23,871 bases of DNA from DASZHA01 sp049644325 (lineage in GTDB: Bacteria > Chloroflexota > Dormibacteria > DASZGP01): NCBI GenBank assembly GCA_049644325.1, contig JBARRR010000139.1, positions 1 through 23,871 of the forward strand, given 5' to 3'. Position numbers and translations under genes: made by a program. Below the pieces are notes generated by a model. The model did no database searches. It saw only the letters and a list, made by a program, of their open reading frames with translations, and was not told the origin of the DNA. Of the stretch, positions 1 to 6,825 are shown one piece after another (positions within the stretch are counted from its first letter, which is position 1; the number at the start of each line of letters is the position of its first letter).

Positions 1-1833
1 GACGCCTTTGGACCCTGTGGACTACGCCCGGAGGCGATGTGCATGGCGTATGGCTTGGCGGAGGCAACCCTGACCGTCAGCATCGATGGCCCAGATGTCG
101 GGCCGGTGCTGAGACGGGTGGACAGCACCCGGCTCCGAGATGGTCAGGCAGTCAACGCCAAGCCCGCCAGCCAGGGCCAGGTGCTGGTTGGCTCGGGACG
201 TCCGGTGCAGCACCTGGTGGTCGTCGACCCCGCCACCGGGGACCCGCGTGGGGACGACCAGGTCGGGGAGGTGTGGATATCGGGCGGCAGCGTCACGGCC
301 GGCTACTGGAACCGCCCGGAGGAGAGCGCGGAGACATTTGGCGCCCGCCTGAGCTCGGGTGAAGGGCCCTTCCTGCGCACCGGCGACCTCGGCTTCCTCT
401 CGGACGGCGAGCTGTTCATCACCGGGCGGATCAAGGACCTCATCATCATCCACGGCGCCAACTACTATCCCCAGGACATCGAGATCACCATCGAGCGCAG
501 CCATGCCCTGGTGCGCAAGGGTTGCGTCGCCGCGTTTGCGATCACCACCGAGCAGGGCGAGGGCGTGGCGGTGGCCTGCGAGGTGAAGACCGCGACGGAG
601 GATGAGCTCGAGGCGGTGGTCGCCAGCACGCGCGCCGCCGTCGCCCGAGAGCACGGCGTGCCGCTATCAGCCATCGCCCTGATCAAACCGCAGACGATCG
701 CCAAGACCTCGAGTGGCAAGATCCAACGCCACGCCAGTCGGGGCGCCTTCCTGGCCGGGAGCCTGGAAACGCTGCTGGTGTGGGGCGAACCGCGGGCCCA
801 GCCGCCGGTGCCATCCGCCAGTCTGGAGCGAATCGCGGCCGGGCTCAGCCAGATCTGGCAGCGGCAGCTTGGCATCGACGCAATCCGACCGGGTGACAGC
901 TTCTTCGACATCGGCGGCACCTCCCTGCTGGCCGTCGAGATGCTGGTCGAGGTCGAGGAGATGTTCGGCGTTCACGTACCGCTCTCGGCGCTGGTCATGG
1001 CCGACACCGTGGAGGGGCTGGCCGGGGCGATCGATTCGCAGCTGACAACCGGGCATGCTCAGTCGACGGTCGTACTTCACCCCGGCGGCACCAAGCCGAT
1101 GCTGTTCTTCGTCGAGGCCTGGGACGAGGACGCCCTGGGGGTGCGCAACCTGGCGCGCCATCTCGCCCTCGACCAGCCGGTGTGCGGTTTGGGACGCCCC
1201 AATGGCGACGGGCCGCCGGAGCCTGTCCGGGTCGAGGACCTGGTCGACTACCACCGCGCCACCATCCAGCGGATGCAGCCCAGCGGGCCTTACCAGCTCT
1301 GCGGCTATTCGTTCGGCGGCCTCCTCGCGATCGAGATTGCCCACCGGTTGCGGTCTGACGGCGAGGAGGTCGGGCTGGTGGCGCTCATCGATGCGGCCCC
1401 CATCAACAATGCGTGGACTGGCTTGCTGCGTCGCAAGGTGCGCCGCCTATGGCAGGCCGGGCCCCAAGAACTCCCCAAGCAGCTCGGCTCAGGAGTCGGC
1501 TCGGTGGCCCGCCGCCTGAAGTGGCGGGTGGGGAACCGGGTTGCTGGACCTCACCACCACCCGGCCAACGAGCGCGCCAACGAAGCTGCCCTCGACCTCT
1601 ACAACCATCCCCCGCGCTATGGGGGCGCAGTGGCAGTGCTGACAACCGATGAGAGCGTTCGCGGCACGGGCGATGAGGCTTTGGGTTGGAGGCAGTGGGT
1701 CGATGGAGACGTCCGGGCGATCGCGGTCCCCGGGTCGCATGACCTGGTGCTGGCCGAGCCCGCGGTGGGGGTCGTGGGTCAACGCATGGCTGAGCTGCTC
1801 GACGAGGCCGCCCTGGTCCCGCAGCCTTGCTGA
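1..1833 (+). CDS. Fatty acyl-AMP ligase - acyl carrier protein - thioesterase (5' partial)
   Basis: The reading frame is open from the first base, so the N-terminus lies outside the window; 610 residues are visible. Residues 1 to about 255 are the C-terminal half of an adenylate-forming enzyme of the fatty acyl-AMP ligase type. They show YGLAEATL (A5), RTGDLGFL (A7), the typical NYYPQDIE stretch, and KTSSGKIQR with the A10 lysine near residue 240. An acyl carrier domain follows, with the phosphopantetheine serine in DIGGTSLL near residue 308. The C-terminus is a type I thioesterase with nucleophile GYSFGG (Ser about 437), Asp about 464 and His about 580. Known family role: activate a fatty acid as acyl-AMP, load it on the carrier, and transfer or release it. 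The acyl substrate and any downstream synthase are not visible. The phosphopantetheinyl transferase directly downstream probably modifies the carrier serine. Domain calls are firm; the product is unknown. Confidence 0.93.
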   Translation, partial: DAFGPCGLRPEAMCMAYGLAEATLTVSIDGPDVGPVLRRVDSTRLRDGQAVNAKPASQGQVLVGSGRPVQHLVVVDPATGDPRGDDQVGEVWISGGSVTAGYWNRPEESAETFGARLSSGEGPFLRTGDLGFLSDGELFITGRIKDLIIIHGANYYPQDIEITIERSHALVRKGCVAAFAITTEQGEGVAVACEVKTATEDELEAVVASTRAAVAREHGVPLSAIALIKPQTIAKTSSGKIQRHASRGAFLAGSLETLLVWGEPRAQPPVPSASLERIAAGLSQIWQRQLGIDAIRPGDSFFDIGGTSLLAVEMLVEVEEMFGVHVPLSALVMADTVEGLAGAIDSQLTTGHAQSTVVLHPGGTKPMLFFVEAWDEDALGVRNLARHLALDQPVCGLGRPNGDGPPEPVRVEDLVDYHRATIQRMQPSGPYQLCGYSFGGLLAIEIAHRLRSDGEEVGLVALIDAAPINNAWTGLLRRKVRRLWQAGPQELPKQLGSGVGSVARRLKWRVGNRVAGPHHHPANERANEAALDLYNHPPRYGGAVAVLTTDESVRGTGDEALGWRQWVDGDVRAIAVPGSHDLVLAEPAVGVVGQRMAELLDEAALVPQPC

Positions 1834-1849
1834 CCTGGCTGGTACAGCC

Positions 1850-2452
1850 TTGTTGACCTGGCCGTCTTCCGACGTGGTGCATCTTTGGGCTCGCAGGCCG
1901 GACGACGGACGCTGCGGTGGCGACTGGATCCGCTCGGTGCTGGCCGGATATACGGGGGAGCGCCCGGCTGAGGTCGAGCTGGTGCGGAGCCTGCGCGGCA
2001 AGCCCCACCTCGCGCGGCAGCTGCGGCTCAGGTTCAGCCTGGCTCACTGCGACGGCGTGGATCTGGCGGCGGTGTGCACAAATCGGGCCGTGGGGGTCGA
2101 TATCGAGCGGGTGGACCCGGGATTCCCGCACGACAAGGTGCAATCCTGGCTGGGGTCAATGCCGCGGTTGGTTCCCAGCGGGACCACCGAGCCGCGGCAG
2201 GCCTTCTACACGAGCTGGGTCGCGACCGAGGCGATCTGCAAGGCAGACGGCGGCGGGCTGGCATCCTACCTCGAGCGGGGCGGGGACGCTGCCGGCCGCC
2301 ACCGGGTCCACTGGCTGGACATGGGCAGCGACTTTGTCGCCGCCATCGCGACCGAGGGTTCCAAGCCGGTGCGGGTCCACTGGCCGGAATCGACGCCCTG
2401 CATCGACGGTCGAGTTATCTCAGCAGATCAAGGAGTCGCACAGGAACCCTGA
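1850..2452 (+). CDS. 4'-phosphopantetheinyl transferase (Sfp-type)
   Basis: About 200 residues, near the short end for Sfp-type transferases. These enzymes move phosphopantetheine from CoA to the serine of carrier proteins. With the TTG at 1850 as start, the visible motifs are GKPHL (residues 50-54), FSLAHCDG (His66), VGVDIE (Asp84 and Glu86, magnesium ligands), and WVATEAICK (Trp123, Glu127, Lys131). The usual Lys before that Glu is Thr here. The start is uncertain. The frame has TTG at 1850 and 1853 and GTG at 1874 and 1877, none with a good ribosome binding site. The in-frame ATG at 1649 would lie deep inside the upstream thioesterase and adds unrelated sequence. The gene begins within about 20 bases of the upstream stop, so translational coupling with the acyl-AMP ligase is likely. 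Its 3' end overlaps a small antisense gene by 33 bp. Confidence 0.85.
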   Translation: MLTWPSSDVVHLWARRPDDGRCGGDWIRSVLAGYTGERPAEVELVRSLRGKPHLARQLRLRFSLAHCDGVDLAAVCTNRAVGVDIERVDPGFPHDKVQSWLGSMPRLVPSGTTEPRQAFYTSWVATEAICKADGGGLASYLERGGDAAGRHRVHWLDMGSDFVAAIATEGSKPVRVHWPESTPCIDGRVISADQGVAQEP

Positions 2453-2563
2453 TTTCTGGGCCAGCAGGATCAACCCGACGATGATCATCGCGCCGACAAA
2501 CATGAGGCCGATCAGGGTGGCGGCGAGGTCGCCCCTGGGCCGACGGTCTGGTTCCTTGGGCAT
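2420..2563 (-). CDS. Small single-pass membrane protein, 47 residues
   Basis: A short ORF on the minus strand running from ATG (2563) to TGA (2420). The product starts with a charged segment, MPKEPDRRPRGD. A hydrophobic helix follows at about residues 13-35 (LAATLIGLMFVGAMIIVG and on), then a short tail with two cysteines, ending LCDSLIC. This charged-then-hydrophobic layout is typical of real small membrane proteins and is not expected from an antisense shadow. An in-frame stop sits two codons before the ATG, so the start is well fixed. A GGAGG lies about 17 nt upstream, which is farther than usual. The gene converges on and overlaps the transferase gene by 33 bp. I recognise no family and assign no function. 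Confidence 0.55.
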   Translation of the reverse strand: MPKEPDRRPRGDLAATLIGLMFVGAMIIVGLILLAQKSGFLCDSLIC

Positions 2564-2609
2564 GGCTTACCAATTAAGAACCTCCGGGCCGGCGGCTGCC
2601 CCGCGCGAG

Positions 2610-2625
2610 GGGGTGTAGTCACCCC
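2610..2625. repeat. Inverted repeat upstream of the histidine kinase
   Basis: GGGGTG-TAGT-CACCCC is a perfect 6-bp inverted repeat with a 4-nt centre. It lies 74 bp before the kinase start and 47 bp upstream of the small antisense membrane-protein gene, in their shared divergent gap. No T-run follows, so it is not an intrinsic terminator. A 12-bp self-complementary GC block follows at 2650-2661. Either could be an operator, but short GC palindromes are common at this base composition. Confidence 0.3.
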
Positions 2626-2698
2626 GGCCACAATCAGGCTGGCACACTGGCCCGCGCGGGCGAGCTCGGACAAGATATGAGGATGGAGCGGCATTGAC

Positions 2699-4819
2699 GT
2701 GATGGCGCTGAATCAGGTACTCGCTCACTCCAGGTCGATCGCCTGGGTCAGCGTCGCCGGGGCAGCAATCCTCCTGCTGCTTTTCCCGGTTCTGCTCTAC
2801 CTGGACCAGAACGTCTCGCAATTTGGCGGGCTCCCCGGCTACAACGAGGTCGTCAACACGGCGACTGTCGTCGCCGGGGGGCTGATCATCATCCGACAGC
2901 CGAAAAACGCCATTGGATGGCTTTTGATCGTCATCGGGCTCGCGGGTATCACCACGAGCGACGCCCAGCTCTACTCCTTCCTGGCCAACAACCTGCACCA
3001 CCAGGCCCTTCCTGGTGCCGCCTTCTCCGCATGGCTGGGATCGTGGATGTTCCTCCTAGGGCTCACCCTGCAGGTGACCCTGGTACTCCTCCTGTTCCCC
3101 AACGGGCGGCTGCCGTCCCGCCGGTGGCGGCCGGTCGCCTGGTTGACTGCAGCCGCCCTGCTGGTCTCCAACGGCGGGCTGGCGCTGGGCACGATCCCGC
3201 GGCCGAACTACACCGTGGACAGTGGTGGCGTCCTGGACACGCCATCGCGGCTCGCGGACCTCAACGCGCTGTCCATCTTCTCGTTCCTGATCGGGCTGGT
3301 CTGTCTGGCCGGCCTGGTCGTCAGGTTCCGGCGGTCTCGCGGCCAGGAACGGCAGCAGCTCAAGTGGTTCACGTTCGGAGGTGCCGTTTTTGTCGCCGGC
3401 ATCATCGTGGTCGTGGTCCCGGTGATGCAGCCCCACACCAGCAGTCCGCCGGAATGGGCCAGCACATTCCAGCAGCTGAGCACGGCGGCAATCCCGATCG
3501 CGATCGCCATCGCGGTGCTGAAATACCGGCTCTACGACATCGACGTCGTCATCAGCCGCACCCTGGTCTACGGCTCGCTGGCGGCCTTCATCACCGCCGT
3601 CTACGTCGGCATCGTGGTCGGCATCGGGACCCTGATCGGGAGCGGCGGCCAGCCCAACCTGGTGCTCTCGATCATCGCTACCGCCATCGTCGCGGTCGCC
3701 TTCCAGCCGGTGCGCGAGCGGCTGCAAAAGGTCGCCAACCGACTGGTCTACGGCAAGCGGGCGACGCCCTACGAGGTGCTGTCGCAGTTCTCAGAGCGGG
3801 TGGCCGAGACATATGCCGCTGATGAGGCGCTGCCCAGGATGGCTCGCGTCCTGGCCGAGGGCACTGGCGCGGAGAGCGCCCAGGTGTGGCTGCGCTCCGG
3901 CGCCGTCATCCGCCCGGCGGCCACCTGGCCCGAGCCCAACGGTATTGCCGAAGCCCAGGAGCCGGTGCCCGTCCACGGCCAGCTCCTGCCCTCATTGAGT
4001 GCCGACCAGGCCGTCCCCGTCCGGCACCAGGGCGAGCTGCTGGGCGCGCTCACAGTGACGAAGCGCCAGGGCGAATCCCTGACGCCGATCGAGCTGAAGC
4101 TGGTCGACGACCTGGCTCACCAGGCCGGGCTGGTGCTCAAGAACGTCGGCCTGACCGCGGAGCTGCTGGCGCGACTGGAGGATCTGCGAGCATCGCGCCA
4201 GCGGCTGGTCGCGGCGCAGGACGACGAGCGCAGGCGCCTGGAGCGCAACCTCCATGACGGCGCGCAGCAGAACCTGGTCGCCCTCAAGGTCAAGCTGGGG
4301 CTGGCCGAGATGCTGGCGGACAAGGACGCGGCAAAGGCTCGTCAGCTGCTAGCCGAGCTAAAAGCCGACACCGACGAGACGCTCGACACCCTGCGCGACC
4401 TCGCCCGCGGCATCTACCCACCCCTGCTCGCGGACCAGGGCCTGGGTGCGGCCCTGGAGGCGCAGGCCCGGAAGGCGACTCTGCCCGTCGATGTCGTGGC
4501 TGATGGCATCGGCCGGTATCCGCAGGAGATCGAGGCGGCGGTCTATTTCTGCGTGCTGGAGGCGCTTCAGAACATCCAGAAGTACGCCGAGGCCAGCGGC
4601 GCAACCGTCCGGCTGTTGGAGCGCGAAGGGACCTTGACCTTCGAGGTCGAGGACGATGGCAAAGGCTTCGACCCGGCGACCGCCCAGCGCGGCGCCGGCA
4701 TGACCAACATGGCCGACCGGCTTGACGCCCTGGGCGGCGGCATCGAGCTACAGTCGCAGCCAGGGTCTGGCGCCCGGCTCCGCGGCACGATCCCGGTGCC
4801 CCAGGCGGTTCCGGCCTAA
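2699..4819 (+). CDS. Membrane sensor histidine kinase (GAF, HisKA_3, HATPase)
   Basis: A 706-residue NarL/LiaS-class sensor kinase. The N-terminal third is membrane-embedded, with hydrophobic helices at about residues 13-36, 52-65, 71-85, 112-133, 145-164, 192-210, 224-242, 262-275, 291-313 and 321-336. A GAF-like domain spans about 360-485. The dimerisation domain has the phospho-acceptor His519 in ERRRLERNLHDGAQQN. The ATPase domain has an N-box (EALQNIQKYAEA, Asn625) and a G-box (EDDGKGFDP, about 651-659). The family autophosphorylates and passes phosphate to a LuxR-type response regulator. None is in this window, so the kinase looks orphan. GTG at 2699 is chosen for its spacing from GGAG at 2685-2688; the adjacent ATG at 2702 is equally possible. 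The stop overlaps the convergent ABM gene by 4 bp. The signal sensed is unknown. Confidence 0.92.
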   Translation: MMALNQVLAHSRSIAWVSVAGAAILLLLFPVLLYLDQNVSQFGGLPGYNEVVNTATVVAGGLIIIRQPKNAIGWLLIVIGLAGITTSDAQLYSFLANNLHHQALPGAAFSAWLGSWMFLLGLTLQVTLVLLLFPNGRLPSRRWRPVAWLTAAALLVSNGGLALGTIPRPNYTVDSGGVLDTPSRLADLNALSIFSFLIGLVCLAGLVVRFRRSRGQERQQLKWFTFGGAVFVAGIIVVVVPVMQPHTSSPPEWASTFQQLSTAAIPIAIAIAVLKYRLYDIDVVISRTLVYGSLAAFITAVYVGIVVGIGTLIGSGGQPNLVLSIIATAIVAVAFQPVRERLQKVANRLVYGKRATPYEVLSQFSERVAETYAADEALPRMARVLAEGTGAESAQVWLRSGAVIRPAATWPEPNGIAEAQEPVPVHGQLLPSLSADQAVPVRHQGELLGALTVTKRQGESLTPIELKLVDDLAHQAGLVLKNVGLTAELLARLEDLRASRQRLVAAQDDERRRLERNLHDGAQQNLVALKVKLGLAEMLADKDAAKARQLLAELKADTDETLDTLRDLARGIYPPLLADQGLGAALEAQARKATLPVDVVADGIGRYPQEIEAAVYFCVLEALQNIQKYAEASGATVRLLEREGTLTFEVEDDGKGFDPATAQRGAGMTNMADRLDALGGGIELQSQPGSGARLRGTIPVPQAVPA

Positions 4820-5358
4820 GGCGGGTACAGCCAGCGCCTTAGCAGCCGTGTCATTTGAGGCATCACCAGGTAGGTCATCAGGACGACTGCGATGAACGCG
4901 AAGAGCATCACCCGCAGGACGAGAGGCACGTCCACCAGCCTGGGGGCCACCAGCCATTGCAGCAGGGCCAGCAGCGGGAAAACGCCGAACCAGGTGGCGA
5001 CGACCATCTTCCATTTCGGCGGCGCCGGCCTGCCCGGCTGGCCGGGTAGTTGGAACCAGGTCTCAAACCCGGTCAGGTGCTCATTGGTGACCACCGTGGC
5101 TATCGGCCTGACCCGCTTCAGAAAGCCTGCGCGTTCCTCTGAGTCATACCACCCCTTGAAGAGGGCGTGGTCGGCGAAGCGATAGATGACGTGGTAGGCA
5201 CCGCCTGACCGCACCCAGCTGGCACCGAGGTGCCCGGGGTACCTGGCCGACGCATCGGTGATCTCGTGAGCCCAGGTTTCGAACTCGGCGGTGTGCCCGG
5301 GTTTGACGTGGAAGGTGACCGCGACGGTGACCGGGTCCGTACCGGCAACTGCCATCAC
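4816..5358 (-). CDS. ABM-domain protein with two C-terminal membrane helices
   Basis: A 180-residue protein. Residues 10-100 look like an antibiotic biosynthesis monooxygenase (dimeric alpha-beta barrel) domain: a beta strand TVAVTFHVKPG, a helix with FETWAHEIT, then AYHVIYRFAD and an F-x-x-W segment. ABM domains act as cofactor-free monooxygenases, haem-degrading enzymes or simple ligand-binding folds. After a proline-rich linker come two membrane helices at about 116-137 and 145-166, ending in a basic tail (RLLRRWLYPP). The barrel would therefore sit on the membrane, probably on the cytoplasmic side. The start is GTG at 5358 or the next codon ATG at 5355; neither has a strong ribosome binding site. 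It converges on the histidine kinase with a 4-bp overlap and is divergent from the Liv operon. The substrate is unknown. Confidence 0.8.
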   Translation of the reverse strand: MMAVAGTDPVTVAVTFHVKPGHTAEFETWAHEITDASARYPGHLGASWVRSGGAYHVIYRFADHALFKGWYDSEERAGFLKRVRPIATVVTNEHLTGFETWFQLPGQPGRPAPPKWKMVVATWFGVFPLLALLQWLVAPRLVDVPLVLRVMLFAFIAVVLMTYLVMPQMTRLLRRWLYPP

Positions 5359-5401
5359 CCATCAGGATAGGGGTGTCCGCGCCGGTGTGGCCTGACGCCG
5401 A

Positions 5402-5446
5402 AGGTCCCCCGAACAGCGATAAAGCTCTGTGGCAGGACCTCGGGTC
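5402..5446 (+). promoter_or_regulatory. Possible pseudoknotted leader before the Liv operon
   Basis: In the 158-bp gap before the Liv operon, GGTCC (5403-5407) can pair with GGACC (5435-5439), and the adjacent CCCGA (5408-5412) with TCGGG (5440-5444). The pairings cross, giving an H-type pseudoknot around a small ACAG/CTGT hairpin (5413-5430). GGACC can alternatively fold with the following GGTC. This could be a regulatory RNA or chance; I match it to no known riboswitch class, and no promoter upstream of it is convincing. Confidence 0.25.
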
Positions 5447-5516
5447 AGTGTTCCGTTTTGCGCAGAAGCCGACCGCCTAGCCGCTCCATAATGGCCACCT
5501 CAGAAGGGGTACGGGG

Positions 5517-6821
5517 GTGGCTCGCATGCGTGCCGAGACCAAGGCAGCCAAGATCGCGGAGCCGGCGCAAACGCCGGTAAGCCGCCAGCCAATCGATCCG
5601 CTCGAAAACCAGCTGTCCCAGCTGTTCCGAGCACGCGTCAACCGCCGAGAGGCGATCATCCTGGGCGCCGCGGGGCTGGGGACCTTGGGCCTGGCAGCAT
5701 GCGGCAGCCTCTCCAGCGGCACCACCGTGTCGGGACCGGACTTCAAGCTCGGCCTGGTCCTGCCATCGTCAAAGGTCTACGCCCAGCTGGGCGCCGACAT
5801 CGGCGACGGGATCGCCCTCTACTTCGACTCGGTTGGCAACAAGGCGGGTGGCCGAAACCTCAAGACCCTGAAGGAGGACGAGGCCGCGGACCCGGCAACC
5901 GCCTTGACCGCCACCAGGAAGCTGGTCGAGCAGTCGAACGTGGACATGATCGGTGGCTTCGTCTCCAGCGCCGCGGCGCTGGGGGCTCGCGACTACCTCG
6001 ACCAGAACAAGATGCCCACCGTCCTGTCCCAGTCGGGTGCCAACGCCCTCAGCCGGGCCAAGAAGTCGAAGTACATCTATCGCGTCTCCAACAGCAGCTG
6101 GCAGAACGGCACCCCGATCGGCAAATACGTCGGCGACAACGTCAGCAAGAAGGTCGTCATGGTCTACGCCAACTACGCCGCCGGCCAGGAGATCGCGGCC
6201 GCCTTCAAGGAGACCTTCACCGGGACCCTCGGCCCTGACGTCAAGCCGCCGCTGTTCACCACCGATTACTCGTCCTTCATCACCGAGATCCAGAAGTCCA
6301 GCCCGGAGGCGATCTTCGTCTTCCTCGCCGGCGCCGACGCGATCGGTTTCATCAAGCTGGCACGGCAGGTGGGCCTCTTCGACCAGATCAAGGTCACCGC
6401 GTCGGGGTACTTCCTGGAGCAGGATGTGCTCGATGCGGTCGCCGACGCCGCGCCACTTGGCGCGGTTTCCTGCCTGGACTGGGCACCATCGCTGACCAAC
6501 AAGGAGAACACCGACTTCGTCTCCAACTTCACCAAGCGCTACAACCGCAAGCCGTCGGTGTACGCGGAGCACGGTTTCGACACCGGGCGAGTGATCGTGG
6601 AAGCCCTCAACAAGGTGAATGGGGACACCAGCAACCGCGACGCCCTTCTGGACGCGATCAGTAAGGTGACGTTCAACGGGCCGCGGGGACCCTTCAGTTT
6701 CGACGCCGCAACCAATAACGTGGTCAACACGATGTACATTCGCGAACTCCGCAAGGGACAGGCGGGTCTCAGCAACGAGGTGATCACGTCGACCAGCGGG
6801 GTCACCGACCCCGGAAAGTAG
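5517..6821 (+). CDS. livK: Branched-chain amino acid-type ABC substrate-binding lipoprotein
   Basis: A 434-residue type I periplasmic-binding-fold protein (Peripla_BP_6, LivK family). It captures a solute outside the membrane for the permease genes that follow. An unusually long n-region of about 42 residues precedes a twin-arginine stretch (VNRREAII, Arg43-Arg44), a hydrophobic segment, and a lipobox LAAC with Cys62. It is probably a Tat-exported, lipid-anchored protein. The mature part starts near FKLGLVLP and has family features such as the DPATALTATRKLV helix and the GGFVSSAA loop. GTG at 5517 has a purine-rich GAAGGGG about 7 nt upstream; ATG at 5526 is an alternative. No in-frame ATG or GTG sits nearer the Tat motif. 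The gene is first in the operon, with the LivH frame beginning 4 bp after its stop. The ligand could be an amino acid, amide or aromatic acid and cannot be told from sequence. Confidence 0.93.
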   Translation: MARMRAETKAAKIAEPAQTPVSRQPIDPLENQLSQLFRARVNRREAIILGAAGLGTLGLAACGSLSSGTTVSGPDFKLGLVLPSSKVYAQLGADIGDGIALYFDSVGNKAGGRNLKTLKEDEAADPATALTATRKLVEQSNVDMIGGFVSSAAALGARDYLDQNKMPTVLSQSGANALSRAKKSKYIYRVSNSSWQNGTPIGKYVGDNVSKKVVMVYANYAAGQEIAAAFKETFTGTLGPDVKPPLFTTDYSSFITEIQKSSPEAIFVFLAGADAIGFIKLARQVGLFDQIKVTASGYFLEQDVLDAVADAAPLGAVSCLDWAPSLTNKENTDFVSNFTKRYNRKPSVYAEHGFDTGRVIVEALNKVNGDTSNRDALLDAISKVTFNGPRGPFSFDAATNNVVNTMYIRELRKGQAGLSNEVITSTSGVTDPGK

Positions 6822-6825
6822 CGCC

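Noticed and set aside
5484..5498. CATAAT at 5487-5492 as a -10 for the Liv operon
   Set aside because: No -35 element at 16-18 nt upstream; a promoter probably exists in the gap but I cannot place it.
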